NCBI RefSeq assembly: GCF_000425025.1
Contig: NZ_AUKZ01000017.1
Span: 1-42,410, forward strand
Source of the DNA: Streptococcus castoreus DSM 17536
Lineage (GTDB): Bacteria > Bacillota > Bacilli > Lactobacillales > Streptococcaceae
Direction: 5' to 3'
DNA: 42,410 nt
Made by a program: the position numbers and the translations under genes. The notes beneath the pieces were generated by a model that searched no databases, had not been told where the DNA came from, and was given only the letters and a program-made list of their open reading frames with translations. Of the stretch, positions 21,182-29,961 are shown one piece after another (the first letter of the stretch is position 1; each line of letters opens with the position of its first letter).

Positions 21182-21832
21182 TTAAGTTAACGCCAGCTTT
21201 TTTTCTAAGAATTCTTGGGAACATTCTATTAGAAAAGTGATCAACCAATAGATAAAGGCAATCAAAACATACATGGACATGTAATCCCATTCTCTACCAC
21301 CAATAATTTTAGCATTTTGGAAAATATCTGGTACGGTAATCATGGCAGCCAACGATGAACTTTTTACCATATCAATGATAACATTTCCTAAAGGTGGTAT
21401 AGCAATGCGAAAAGCCTGTGGAAGGATAATTTTTTTCACCACGGTAGAATAAGGTAGCCCCAGAGCTGTAGCTGCTTCCCATTGCCCTTTATCAATAGCT
21501 TCTATCGATGAGCGAAAAACTTCTGAAATGTAAGCTGCACTAACCAACGAAAAGCCAATATAGGCACATAGTAAGGCAGGTAATTCTACACCATAATAGG
21601 GTAACCCAAAATAAAGCACAAAGAGAACAACCATCATCGGAACACCACGCATTATAGAAATATAGGCGCTCACGACATAACGCACAAACAGGCGATTTGA
21701 ACGCCCTAGCAAAGCTAATAACAGACCCATTAAAAGCCCTGTAAAAAAACTAAGCAAAGAAATCCCTATGGTATAAGGTAAACCCATTAACACAAATCCT
21801 AAATTGTTTAACATTAAGGTGATGTTAATCAT
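21182..21832 (-). CDS. Polar amino-acid ABC transporter permease
   Basis: This is a 216-residue permease of the His/Glu/Gln class with about five membrane helices. It has the ATPase-contact EAA-type loop (EAATALGLPYSTVVKKIILPQAFRIAIPPLGN, about 137-168). It is preceded by its substrate-binding lipoprotein 28 bp upstream. No ATPase gene is present next to it, so it must use an ATPase from elsewhere or a shared one. The amino acid carried is not evident, and cystine or Glu/Gln are possible. Confidence 0.92.
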   Translation of the reverse strand: MINITLMLNNLGFVLMGLPYTIGISLLSFFTGLLMGLLLALLGRSNRLFVRYVVSAYISIMRGVPMMVVLFVLYFGLPYYGVELPALLCAYIGFSLVSAAYISEVFRSSIEAIDKGQWEAATALGLPYSTVVKKIILPQAFRIAIPPLGNVIIDMVKSSSLAAMITVPDIFQNAKIIGGREWDYMSMYVLIAFIYWLITFLIECSQEFLEKKLALT

Positions 21833-21860
21833 TTTATTCGGACTCCTTTAACACTTTCTC

Positions 21861-22724
21861 TTAATCAACACCACTTGTATCAATAACTGGTATTTTCTTG
21901 TCTTTACCAAAGGGTTTAGTCAAATCTTGCCCAGCATAGTAGGTTTTTGAGATTTTTTTCAAACTACCATCTTTTTTCATGTCATTGATAACAGCATCAA
22001 TTTTTTTCTTGAGACTATCATCTTTCTTGCTCATCACAATTCCTTGTTCTGTTGGATTGTATTGAACATCGCTCATTTTCACATTAAGCTTTGGATTCTG
22101 TGAAGTCATGTAATCCACAAAAAGTTTTTGAGCAGGGTAGTCATTAGGAATGAAGTCAGTTCTGCCATTAGCCACATCATTAAGGTAAACATCACCTGTC
22201 ACATTATCATAAGTGACTAATTCAGCCCCTTGTTTTTTAGCAACTTTCATGTATTCTGTTCCAGAAGCGCCTGCTGCTTTTTTGCCCTTCCAGTCACTAA
22301 GGTCTGCTTTAGATAAATTTGAAGTCCCGTCAGCACGTACAATCATGCCACCGACCCCATATTTATATGGTGTAGAAATGTTATACTTTTTTTGGCGTTT
22401 TGGCGTAATGTCAAAATTATTAAGGGAAATATCAACACGACCACTATCAACTGAGGTAAAAGCTTGATCAAACCCTGTTTCAACAAATTTGACTTTAATG
22501 TCAAGTCGTTTTCCGATTTCTTTAACCATGTCCACTTCATAGCCAACAAGTTCATTCTTATCATTATAGAAAGAAGTTGGTTGGTAAGTTCCAGGGGTTG
22601 CTACTTTTAAAACCCCTTTTTCTTTAACCCTATCCCAGCTTGATTTTTGTGATTTATGTGAAGCACACGCTGTTAATAAAAGACTAACTAGACCGATAGA
22701 AAGTAAGGTAACTGATTTCTTCAT
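21861..22724 (-). CDS. Amino-acid ABC transporter substrate-binding lipoprotein
   Basis: This is a 287-residue extracellular binding protein with a lipoprotein signal peptide and lipobox LLTAC (Cys about 20). It carries the family-3 solute-binding fold, with VGYEVDMVKEIGKRL and DISLNNFDITPKRQKKY. The first ATG of the open frame (22781) lies upstream of a likely promoter (TGTTATACT, -10 at 22752-22757). AAAGGAGTCATT precedes the ATG at 22724, so I chose that one. It pairs with the permease that follows. Confidence 0.93.
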   Translation of the reverse strand: MKKSVTLLSIGLVSLLLTACASHKSQKSSWDRVKEKGVLKVATPGTYQPTSFYNDKNELVGYEVDMVKEIGKRLDIKVKFVETGFDQAFTSVDSGRVDISLNNFDITPKRQKKYNISTPYKYGVGGMIVRADGTSNLSKADLSDWKGKKAAGASGTEYMKVAKKQGAELVTYDNVTGDVYLNDVANGRTDFIPNDYPAQKLFVDYMTSQNPKLNVKMSDVQYNPTEQGIVMSKKDDSLKKKIDAVINDMKKDGSLKKISKTYYAGQDLTKPFGKDKKIPVIDTSGVD

Positions 22725-22751
22725 AATGACTCCTTTTTTTAGCATAAGGAT

Positions 22752-22760
22752 AGTATAACA
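22752..22760 (-). promoter_or_regulatory. Promoter of the amino-acid ABC importer
   Basis: TGTTATACT, an extended -10, lies 28 bp before the lipoprotein start codon. The -35 box is weak. Confidence 0.5.
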
Positions 22761-22844
22761 TCCAAGTACGCTGAAGTTCATTGTTAACGCTCACAACACT
22801 TGAAAAGCTAATCTATAATAGAGTCACTCTGTTTTATAATATAA

Positions 22845-24299
22845 TTAATCTGGCACCTTCAATAGTCCCTGTGTTTCAAACTGTTCTGCTATTGCTAACA
22901 ATAAGTCTTCTCTTCCCTTAGCCGCTATCAGTTGAATCCCCATCGGTAAGCCTTCCTTGGTTTCATAAGTTGGCAAACTAATTGCAGGCTGCCCAGTCAA
23001 ATTAGGGAGAGCAGTATAGGGATTAATTGCTAAACTCTTGTCAAACATCGCTTCTACTAAATTTAATCGCTCTTCACTGCTAAAAGTTTCGGCATGGGCT
23101 AACTGACCCATTAAATCAGAGTCGGGAACCAAAACACCATGCTTAGGGGCTGGTGTATCGGTTGTAAAGGTCAGCAACAAATCATAATTTTTATGAAAGC
23201 TAGCCATAGATGCACTATAAGCATCCCACTTTTGAAGTACTTGGGAATACTGCCATGCTGGAATGCTTTTACCCGACTGATAAATAGCCCAAGTCATGGT
23301 CTCCATATCATCTTGTGTCACAAGACGTCCTAAAGAGTTTTCAATCTCTGCAAACATCGCGGCTGTCTCAACACCATTCATCATATAATAACTTCTAATG
23401 ACTTCCGTCATCTTTAAAGGAAAAGTATTCAATGAAACAAGTTGATGCCCTTTTGAAGTTAACCACTGTATCGCTTGTGCCAAGGCTTCTTGAGTATCAT
23501 CTGACACTGGTTTTCCATTGATTAAACGATCATAAAAAGCAATTCTCAATGGCCTATCCAGTGACCTAAAGAGTTTTTCTTTTGATAATGTTGCCAGTGG
23601 AAAAGGGCTTTCCATTTGTTCCACCTGCAAATGGTAAAGCAGATTTCTTGTGTCTCTAACTGACTTTGTTAAGGCAAAATGAACAGATGCACCTTGCCAA
23701 CCTCGATAATATCCCGGACCAACAGGCATCCTACCTCTACTTGGCTTCAATCCAATGAGACCATTGAAAGAAGCTGGAATCCGAATAGAACCACCGCCAT
23801 CACTAGCAGGAGCCAGTTGACTAATTCCAGAAGATACCAGGGCTGCCGCTCCACCAGAAGACCCTCCAGCATTTCGGGTTCTATCTCTCGGTAAATTAAC
23901 TGGACCATGTAAGCGGCTATCACTAATATTTTTAAATCCAAATTCAGGTGTGTTAGAACGTCCTAAAATAATAAACCCAAGTTTTTCTAATCTTTCCACA
24001 AAAAAATCAGTTTTATTTGCCCTGTAATCCTTGAATAAATGAGATCCTGACGTTGATAACTCTCCTTTTTGCTCTTGCCCTAAATCTTTCAAAAAAATCG
24101 GCACGCCGGCAAAGGGTTCATCTGAAAATTCTCTCTGACTAGCTTCTTCAAGGGCTAATTCAAAGCGCTCCGAAGTAATAGCATTTATATTTGGATTGCA
24201 TTTTCGAGCTTTTTGAATTGTTTCTTTTACAAGCTCTACCGGACTAAGAGCGCCAGAACGCACTGCCATAGCCATAGCAGTGGCATCATTAACCGTCAT
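22845..24299 (-). CDS. Amidase-signature family hydrolase
   Basis: This 484-residue amidase has the Ser-cisSer-Lys triad visible as Lys71 (PIFLKDLG), Ser147 (NAGGSSGGAA) and Ser171 (SDGGGSIRIPA), with the following GLKPSRGR. It resembles GatA but stands without gatB or gatC. The N-terminus and C-terminus (QPAISLPTYETKEGLPMG) fit stand-alone amidases. The substrate is unknown. It is monocistronic in this window. Confidence 0.9.
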   Translation of the reverse strand: MTVNDATAMAMAVRSGALSPVELVKETIQKARKCNPNINAITSERFELALEEASQREFSDEPFAGVPIFLKDLGQEQKGELSTSGSHLFKDYRANKTDFFVERLEKLGFIILGRSNTPEFGFKNISDSRLHGPVNLPRDRTRNAGGSSGGAAALVSSGISQLAPASDGGGSIRIPASFNGLIGLKPSRGRMPVGPGYYRGWQGASVHFALTKSVRDTRNLLYHLQVEQMESPFPLATLSKEKLFRSLDRPLRIAFYDRLINGKPVSDDTQEALAQAIQWLTSKGHQLVSLNTFPLKMTEVIRSYYMMNGVETAAMFAEIENSLGRLVTQDDMETMTWAIYQSGKSIPAWQYSQVLQKWDAYSASMASFHKNYDLLLTFTTDTPAPKHGVLVPDSDLMGQLAHAETFSSEERLNLVEAMFDKSLAINPYTALPNLTGQPAISLPTYETKEGLPMGIQLIAAKGREDLLLAIAEQFETQGLLKVPD

Positions 24300-24415
24300 G
24301 ATTGATTTCCTCTCTGATTCTTTCTATAAGCCATTTTATTTAATCACAAATGAAAGAAAACTACCATCAAAAACAGTTCTAACAAATGGTTTATTCGTCT
24401 TAAGGTTATCAAAAT

Positions 24416-24441
24416 AGGGAACAAGATTTGCTTTGTTCCCT
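24416..24441 (-). terminator. Terminator after the second GNAT gene
   Basis: A 9-bp inverted repeat AGGGAACAA/TTGTTCCCT is followed on the minus strand by TATTTT, just after the stop at 24450. Confidence 0.7.
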
Positions 24442-24449
24442 TGTGTTTT

Positions 24450-25193
24450 CTAGCTTCTAGGTGATCTTAGAGCCGTCCAATAATAAGCCACTTCTTGATA
24501 ACCTTGGTGCTCATACATGGCACGATTTTCCTCTTCAGAAATCAAAATGACCTTCTCAAATCCACGACTAGCTTCCCACTGAAGAGACGTTCCAATCCCT
24601 TGACCACGATAGGCTTCATCAACAAAAAAGTCATCAATCTCCACATAGTCATCGAAGAACCAAGCTGTCACATCACCAATAATCTCGTCATCTTTTATAG
24701 CCAAATAAACCTTAGAACCATTCTCTAAGAGATTTGTTTGAGTATCTGCCTTCATCTGATCTGCATAAAGTTGACCATACTGAAGTGCCTGTCGATATTT
24801 CATAGCCACATAGGCATCCAGACGGGTCTCATCCAAAAGCACAATCGACACGCCTTCTACAGCCCTTGGTACAAGCTTTAGATTGACTAACAAATTGGTA
24901 AAGATGATATGCTTTTCAAGCTTAAAGTCCGTTTCTTTAAGGTAATGGCTGAGTTCCTCAGTCAGCTCTGCATTTTCCGCAAAAAAGACGAAAGAATAAT
25001 CTGAATGGTAGTCCATCTGCTCTGCTGCCAAATAAGCCATGTCTCTCTTGAAGTCATGGAGTGAAGGCATATGTTTATAGCTAATATAGTTTGAAAAATA
25101 GCACTCAGAGGTCACTGCATTTTTGAAGTACTTGTAACGAACCGTTTCTTTAAAAACTGGCTCACCACTTTCCATTAACGTTTTATAACTCAC
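24450..25193 (-). CDS. GNAT-family N-acetyltransferase, 247 residues
   Basis: The C-terminal half is a GNAT domain with DDFFVDEAYRGQGIGTSLQW (about 190-210) and MYEHQGYQEVAYYW. The first half (about 1-120) is a separate acidic domain of unknown role. It lies 24 bp after pyrE and may be read from the pyr transcript. The substrate is unknown. Confidence 0.85.
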   Translation of the reverse strand: MSYKTLMESGEPVFKETVRYKYFKNAVTSECYFSNYISYKHMPSLHDFKRDMAYLAAEQMDYHSDYSFVFFAENAELTEELSHYLKETDFKLEKHIIFTNLLVNLKLVPRAVEGVSIVLLDETRLDAYVAMKYRQALQYGQLYADQMKADTQTNLLENGSKVYLAIKDDEIIGDVTAWFFDDYVEIDDFFVDEAYRGQGIGTSLQWEASRGFEKVILISEEENRAMYEHQGYQEVAYYWTALRSPRS

Positions 25194-25217
25194 TATTTTC
25201 TCCTCTTAGAAAGAGAC

Positions 25218-25847
25218 TTAGTCTAGCCATGTCTCTTGGTTTTCTTTAAATTTTTTCAAGAGTTGCAAACCATCAGCTGTGATATAGCCTTGAATGTTAG
25301 CAACTTTGATGAGTTCTGTATAGTTTGACAAGGTGACCAGTTTTACCCCAGCACTTGCAAAATTCTTTTCTGCCTTTGATAGTTCATAGGTAAAAATAGC
25401 AACCACACCAAGGACATCTCCCCCTTCACGTTTTGCAGCTGCAACAGCATCAAGAACTGAGCCACCTGTTGAAATCAAATCTTCAATAATAACCATTTTT
25501 TGTCCTTTGGTTACTCGTCCTTCGATTTGATTTCCAGCCCCATGATCCTTTGGTTTAGAACGAATATAAGCAAATGGTAAGTTCATCTTGTCTGCAACAA
25601 TGGCCCCATGCGGAATACCTGCCGTTGCTGTCCCAGCAATGATTTCAACCTCTGGGAAAACTTCTTTGATTTTATCAACAAAACCATTTTCAATCAAGAG
25701 ACGTGTTTCAGGGTAAGAAAGGGTGATCCGGTTATCCGTATAAATTGGTGATTTGATCCCTGATGCCCAAGTAAACGGTTCTTCAGGTTTAAGATACACA
25801 GCCTTGATATCTAGTAAATCTGCTGCGATTTGTGCTGCTAATGTCAT
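25218..25847 (-). CDS. pyrE: Orotate phosphoribosyltransferase
   Basis: PyrE (209 residues) joins orotate and PRPP to give OMP. The PRPP motif is [18 protein letters not shown] (about 118-135). Other typical parts are [16 protein letters not shown] and [20 protein letters not shown] at 25850 and ATG at 25847 both follow GGAGGAATAAAT, and I took the ATG, which gives the usual length. It follows the pyrophosphatase-like gene after a few bases and belongs to the pyrF operon. Confidence 0.96.
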   Translation of the reverse strand: MTLAAQIAADLLDIKAVYLKPEEPFTWASGIKSPIYTDNRITLSYPETRLLIENGFVDKIKEVFPEVEIIAGTATAGIPHGAIVADKMNLPFAYIRSKPKDHGAGNQIEGRVTKGQKMVIIEDLISTGGSVLDAVAAAKREGGDVLGVVAIFTYELSKAEKNFASAGVKLVTLSNYTELIKVANIQGYITADGLQLLKKFKENQETWLD

Positions 25848-25852
25848 CACAT

Positions 25853-26185
25853 TTATTCCTCCAAAAGTTCAATAGTTGATGTAAAATACTGTTCCAAAAA
25901 ATAGGTTTGTAACTGGATCGTTTCAATAGTAATCTGTTCGTTTGGTGATGTCAAAACCCACTTATCCTCCACATCATCTTCACGATGAATAATGGCAACT
26001 AGTTCTCCTTGAAAATTCTGTAAAGGCTGATTTACCTGTTGAGAAATGATATACACATCTTGTTCTTCACCATCTCCTGCCAACCTATTGGGAATATAGC
26101 CATAATTAATGGGGTAATGATTGCCATATTGGTCCTGATAACCAATAGGTCTATCAACGATTGCTTCAAATTGTTTTCTGGGCAT
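25853..26185 (-). CDS. Small family-I inorganic-pyrophosphatase-like protein
   Basis: This is a 110-residue protein with the core of soluble family-I pyrophosphatases: DRPIGY near the start, [23 protein letters not shown] (about 24-46) and [10 protein letters not shown] (about 67-76). In the usual DxDxxD metal cluster the middle Asp reads Glu (DGEEQD), and the Lys-x-Glu strand of full-length enzymes is not evident. It is much shorter than the usual 170-180 residues. It overlaps the pyrF end by 20 bp and precedes pyrE. Removal of pyrophosphate would help the PyrE reaction, but activity is only an inference. Confidence 0.8.
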   Translation of the reverse strand: MPRKQFEAIVDRPIGYQDQYGNHYPINYGYIPNRLAGDGEEQDVYIISQQVNQPLQNFQGELVAIIHREDDVEDKWVLTSPNEQITIETIQLQTYFLEQYFTSTIELLEE

Positions 26186-26870
26186 TCCATTCCTCTCTAA
26201 TCATTTGATAGGCTAAGACTGGATTTTCTGCCTGTGTGATGGGACGACCAACAACAATATAGTCAGATCCAATAAAGCGTGCATCAGATGGCGTCATGAT
26301 GCGTTTTTGGTCACCAATAGCAGAACCCGCAGGACGGATTCCTGGTGTCAGACAAACAAACTCTTTTGAGGTTGCTTCTTTGATACGAGCCACCTCATGG
26401 GCAGAGCAAACCACACCATCTAGACCAGCTTCTGCTGTTTTACGTGCGTAGTTTAAAACAGAGTCAGCAAGGCTTGTTTGAATATTTTGGTCAGCCTGCA
26501 TTTGTTCCTCAGATGTAGAGGTTAATTGGGTCACTGCAATCAAGGTTGGTTTTTCTCCCAATCCGTCACGCGCAGCTTTCATCATTTCGACCCCACCGGC
26601 AGCGTGAACAGTCGTCATATCAACACCAAGCTTTGCCAACACCACCATGGCAGAGCGAACCGTATTTGGAATGTCATGGAGTTTCAAGTCCAAGAAAATA
26701 CGATGCCCCAAGCCTTTCACATAATGAACAACGTCAGAACCACAAGCATAGTAAAGTTCCATACCAACTTTAACGTATAATGTTTCCTCAGACGGAAAAA
26801 GAGAAAGAAAAGACTTGACCTCATCAAATGACGAAAAATCTAAAGCGATAATAGGACATTCTTCACGCAT
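26166..26870 (-). CDS. pyrF: Orotidine-5'-phosphate decarboxylase
   Basis: PyrF (234 residues) makes UMP from OMP. The catalytic array is Asp61-x-Lys63-x-x-Asp66 in [12 protein letters not shown], with Asp11 and Lys34 as substrate contacts. [16 protein letters not shown] and [10 protein letters not shown] form the phosphate-binding end. It is the first gene after a PyrR-type attenuator and is followed by the pyrophosphatase-like gene and pyrE. Confidence 0.97.
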   Translation of the reverse strand: MREECPIIALDFSSFDEVKSFLSLFPSEETLYVKVGMELYYACGSDVVHYVKGLGHRIFLDLKLHDIPNTVRSAMVVLAKLGVDMTTVHAAGGVEMMKAARDGLGEKPTLIAVTQLTSTSEEQMQADQNIQTSLADSVLNYARKTAEAGLDGVVCSAHEVARIKEATSKEFVCLTPGIRPAGSAIGDQKRIMTPSDARFIGSDYIVVGRPITQAENPVLAYQMIREEWNAQKTI

Positions 26871-26906
26871 AACCTATCCTTTCTGTGACTAGCTTTTCTC
26901 AAGCAA

Positions 26907-26998
26907 TTAAAAACCTCGCTTCCAAAGAAACGAGGTAACATCAAACCAAGAGAGAACCCTCTCTTTTTATCTTATGTGCCTTATTCGCCTCTCTGGAC
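26907..26998 (-). promoter_or_regulatory. PyrR-dependent pyr attenuator (PyrR-binding loop and terminator)
   Basis: The pyrF leader carries GTCCAGAGAGGC (minus, 26998-26987), which fits the conserved PyrR-binding loop. Downstream is a 10-bp terminator hairpin ACCTCGTTTC/GAAGCGAGGT (26936-26913) with a TTTTTAATT tail. Between them a segment can form an antiterminator. In Firmicutes, PyrR loaded with UMP frees the terminator. The pyrR gene is not in the window. Confidence 0.85.
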
Positions 26999-27028
26999 GC
27001 CATTTAAAGGTTTTATGTAATTTTAATT

Positions 27029-27057
27029 ATTGTATCTTTTTTAACAAAAGAAGTCAA
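27029..27057 (-). promoter_or_regulatory. pyrF operon promoter
   Basis: TTGACT (27052-27057) and TACAAT (27029-27034) are separated by 17 bp on the minus strand. The start near 27022 gives a leader that contains the whole attenuator. Confidence 0.8.
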
Positions 27058-27087
27058 CCACTTACCCCCCCTCCCAAAAAGATTTAA

Positions 27088-27630
27088 TCAGTCGTTTGTC
27101 ATTTCAGCCAAAATAGCTTTGGGACTTTGGTAATGTTTGATAAAGGCTTCCTCTTCCAAATTTACCTTTTTAATATGATCATAGAGCATTTCTGGCACAG
27201 GAAGCTCCTTGAGTGATAGGGCGCTAATTTTTAAAGATGAAAAAACATCGATCAAAACACCAAAGACACGAATGCGTTTATCTCCTATAATCGCCTGAAA
27301 AACTTCTTTTGATTGACAACGATTAATCAGACCATCAACACCTTTAATCCAATTATCAACGATGTCAAGCGTTTTATTCATCAACTTAAAAGCAGATTCT
27401 TCATACCAAAAAGTAGACTCAATTAAGCGCTGTTGTTTGTCTAAAGCATCAATAGCCGCAACAATGTCACCCAATTCTGCCTGAACCAAATGTGCAGGAA
27501 ATTCTCCTCCAAGTATGGATGGGGTCCTTTCAACCAGCTTCAATTCATCTCGAAAAAGAGTCAAATAGTGAATACTGACCAATAATTTTTGGATTAAGAT
27601 TTGATGACTACTTTGTTCAGTTACATCCAC
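27088..27630 (-). CDS. Hypothetical protein, 180 residues
   Basis: I do not recognise this protein. It is mostly helical by composition, with no signal peptide or membrane segment and no enzymatic motif I can name. Two or three long amphipathic helices are suggested (about 8-35, 50-70 and 75-100). It begins with GTG (27628-27630), with GGTGG and AAAGGG upstream as weak ribosome binding sites. It lies divergent from the LysR gene and just upstream of the pyrF promoter, but on the same strand. A link with pyrimidine genes is not shown. Confidence 0.75.
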   Translation of the reverse strand: MDVTEQSSHQILIQKLLVSIHYLTLFRDELKLVERTPSILGGEFPAHLVQAELGDIVAAIDALDKQQRLIESTFWYEESAFKLMNKTLDIVDNWIKGVDGLINRCQSKEVFQAIIGDKRIRVFGVLIDVFSSLKISALSLKELPVPEMLYDHIKKVNLEEEAFIKHYQSPKAILAEMTND

Positions 27631-27851
27631 ACGACCACCGCCCTTTGATTAGAAAAAACACAATTGTTAATACTATTAATATAACACAAGAAAAATAAAA
27701 GGGCAATGAAATTGCTGAAACGATGCCCCAAAACTTGCCCGTTTTTTTAAGGTTAAAGCCCAAACTATTTTTAAAAATAAGGGATCAAAATCAACCAGTT
27801 GATGAACGATTTACACTTGCTTCTTTAAATGTTTTAAGATAGACTGTAGCT

Positions 27852-28769
27852 ATGAGAATCCAACAATTACATTACATTATCAAAATTGTTGAGTGTGGCT
27901 CTATGAGTGAAGCTGCCAAGCAATTATTTATTACGCAACCTAGTCTTTCAAATGCGGTTAAAGATTTGGAAACTGAGATGGGAATTACCATTTTTATCCG
28001 AAATCCCAAAGGCATTACCTTGACTAAGGATGGTGTAGAATTTCTCTCTTATGCGAGACAAATTATCGAACAAACCTCTCTTTTAGAAGACCGATACAAA
28101 AACAACAATACCAGCCGAGAATTATTCAGCGTCTCTTCCCAACATTATGCCTTTGTGGTAAATGCTTTTGTGTCACTCTTAAAGCGGACCGATATGACCC
28201 AGTACGAACTCTTTTTACGTGAAACAAGGACTTGGGAAATTATCGAAGATGTCAAAAACTTCCGCTCTGAAATTGGAGTGCTTTTTATTAATGACTATAA
28301 CCGAGATGTATTAACAAAACTGTTTGAAGACAGCCACCTAACGGCATCAACCTTATTCAAGACCAATCCTCATATTTTTGTCAGCAAATCTAATCCTCTC
28401 GCCAGTAAAACGCTCTTAACTACGGAAGATTTGAAAGATTTTCCTTACCTTAGTTACGATCAAGGCATCCATAATTCCTTTTATTTTTCAGAAGAAATGA
28501 TGGCGCAAATGCCTCACAATAAATCTATTGTTGTCAGTGACCGAGCAACCCTCTTTAATCTGATGATTGGGTTAGATGGCTACACCGTTGCTAGTGGTGT
28601 TTTAAACAGTAACCTAAATGGTGATCAGATTGTCGCTATCCCGCTTGACGTTCCTGATAAGATTGACATTGTTTTTATCAAACATGAAAAGGCTAACCTA
28701 TCAAAAATGGGGGAACATTTTATCAAGTATCTCCTAGAAGAGGTTGCATTTGATAAGGACATTACCTAG
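27852..28769 (+). CDS. LysR-type transcriptional regulator (CmbR/CpsY-like group)
   Basis: This is a 305-residue LysR regulator. The winged HTH is at residues 1-60 (MRIQQLHYIIKIVECGSMSE through FIRNPKGITLTKDG). The effector domain has SVSSQHYAFVVNAFVSLLKR and YDQGIHNSFYFSEE, as in the streptococcal group that includes CmbR-like sulfur amino-acid regulators. The effector is not known from the sequence. TTGCTT-17-TAGACT ends 6 nt before the ATG and there is no ribosome binding site, so a leaderless mRNA is possible. A terminator follows at 28783. Confidence 0.9.
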   Translation: MRIQQLHYIIKIVECGSMSEAAKQLFITQPSLSNAVKDLETEMGITIFIRNPKGITLTKDGVEFLSYARQIIEQTSLLEDRYKNNNTSRELFSVSSQHYAFVVNAFVSLLKRTDMTQYELFLRETRTWEIIEDVKNFRSEIGVLFINDYNRDVLTKLFEDSHLTASTLFKTNPHIFVSKSNPLASKTLLTTEDLKDFPYLSYDQGIHNSFYFSEEMMAQMPHNKSIVVSDRATLFNLMIGLDGYTVASGVLNSNLNGDQIVAIPLDVPDKIDIVFIKHEKANLSKMGEHFIKYLLEEVAFDKDIT

Positions 28770-28782
28770 GAACACTTTAAAA

Positions 28783-28828
28783 ACACGCTAAAACTGCCAT
28801 CACGGCATCCATTTTAGCATGTTTTTTT
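28783..28828 (+). terminator. Terminator of the LysR gene
   Basis: The stem ACA-c-GCTAAAA pairs with TTTTAGC-a-TGT with one mismatch, followed by a long T run. The loop contains a second small stem TGCC/GGCA. Confidence 0.75.
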
Positions 28829-28959
28829 ATTTTTAACCTAATTAAACGCGGCAATGGGCTATTCAATTCCTAATGCCATTTCAATGATAGCATTCATCTG
28901 ATCAAACTAAACATACTAATATTAGTAGAGAGGAATTCTCCGATGGGAGAGAGTACTCA

Positions 28960-29099
28960 CGACTTTTTCTTTGTGTTAAAGGAGAGGTGTCTTGTTAAGT
29001 CGTAGGTCCTTTAGGCGCTTGACGTCGTAAAATAAACTGGCAAGGCACCTATTTTAGGTAGAATTTTATCAAAGTATGTGGAACGCTTGACGTCGCGTA
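28960..29099 (+). ncRNA. Candidate bridge-RNA region of the IS110 remnant
   Basis: IS110-group elements encode a bridge RNA in the non-coding left end. This segment has no reading frame and can fold. AGGTGTCTTG (28985-28994) pairs with CAAGGCACCT (29040-29049) over 10 positions with one G-U, enclosing about 45 nt, as expected for a loop-bearing bridge RNA stem. The 12-mer CGCTTGACGTCG occurs twice (29016-29027, 29084-29095). Function is inferred by family; the host element is broken. Confidence 0.45.
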
Positions 29100-29399
29100 T
29101 TGAAAATGAAATCACTAAAACATGAAATCATTCAAGACAAACCAGGTAATATCATGCGTGCAGTATTTGGGATTGATGTGAGTAAAGCAAGTTCAGAAGT
29201 AGCTATAGTAATCAATGGCGAGAAGGTTCATGGCTATACCATGTCTAATGACGCCATCGGTTTCAACCGTCTTCTGAGTGACTTGAACTCTGTCCAAACC
29301 CCTAAGATTGTCTTTGAGACAACAGGCGTCTATTCTTGCTTTCTCGAGAACAATGGCTGCGCTTATTCACGTCTTAATCCCTTAGAAGGAAGCAGCTAG
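29100..29399 (+). pseudogene. Truncated IS110-family transposase
   Basis: The reading (99 residues from TTG, or from ATG at 29106 or 29154) starts like an IS110 transposase. FGIDVSKASSEVAIV carries the first Asp of the DEDD site and IVFETTGVYS carries the Glu. AYSRLNPLE then agrees with the family, but the frame ends after EGSS at 29397-29399, where several hundred codons should follow. GVYSCFLENNG also looks shortened compared with the usual GVYSRRLERFLE-type text. The two later Asp residues and the Ser domain are lost, so it is inactive. Confidence 0.82.
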
Positions 29400-29444
29400 A
29401 TAGCTTCAACTAAGCCACATACGATTGCCTCTATACATCGTCTT

Positions 29445-29961
29445 CTAAAGAACTAATGTTTTAACATCTTTAGGTAACGAGGATAATACTAATAAATCCA
29501 CCACACTTCTCGTCGTCACATTCCGAACTTGTTTTTTAGAAAGATAAGCATTGAACAGGTCATGATTGGCATTTCCCATCGCTTGAAAATTCCAAGTGTC
29601 ATATTGATCATTCTTGGAATCAACAATATAGTCATTAAAATTAGGGATTTCTGCCTGTATTCACCTTAAAAAAAGACGATAAAGAATTAGCGATACTGAT
29701 CTGACAAAATCAATAATTTCTCCATTTTTAACCTTAACTTCTAAATCTAAGATATAATTGGCAATGGTATTTCCCCTCAATCTGTCTATTTTCTAGTGTA
29801 TGCTCAAAAAGGTAGGCCAGATTTAATTCACGCCGTTCCTTTAACATTTCCAATAAATAAAGAGCCTGTTTAGGAAAATCTGGTAACGTTCTTGCAATGT
29901 TAAAAGCGTGATTATAAGCATAGACATCCAAAAGGATGCCTATCGTATTTTTATCAGTCAT
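29445..29961 (-). pseudogene. Decayed gene after deoD, unknown function
   Basis: The reading starts at ATG 29961, which overlaps the deoD stop, and runs as [20 protein letters not shown] to about 29775. A frameshift at a run of G and A (29770-29778) moves the sense to another frame (NTIANYILDLEVKVKNGEII). This frame is broken by one TGA (29661-29663) and continues (IQAEIPNFNDYIVDSKND) to TAG at 29445. The two parts fit together as one helical protein of about 170 residues. The IS110 remnant begins at its 3' end and may have cut it. I do not recognise it with certainty. A Csm6-like protein is one remote idea. Confidence 0.7.

Larger units (their letters stand above)
28914..29400 (+). mobile_element. 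IS110-family insertion sequence remnant
   Basis: A long non-coding left part (about 28914-29099) is followed by the N-terminal third of a DEDD transposase. Such a layout is typical of IS110-group elements. The right part of the element is missing. After 29400 a short reading in another frame (KPHTIASIHRLLK) could be the transposase C-terminus brought close by an internal deletion, but this is weak. A 14-bp palindrome TACTAATATTAGTA (28914-28927) is near the left boundary. The exact ends cannot be set from the window alone. Confidence 0.7.

Noticed and set aside
22725..22781. Upstream start for the ABC lipoprotein
   Set aside because: It would put residues before the lipoprotein signal and lies upstream of the likely promoter.
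29401..29455. IS110 transposase C-terminus (KPHTIASIHRLLK)
   Set aside because: It is too short and overlaps the end of the broken gene on the other strand, so it is not listed as a feature.
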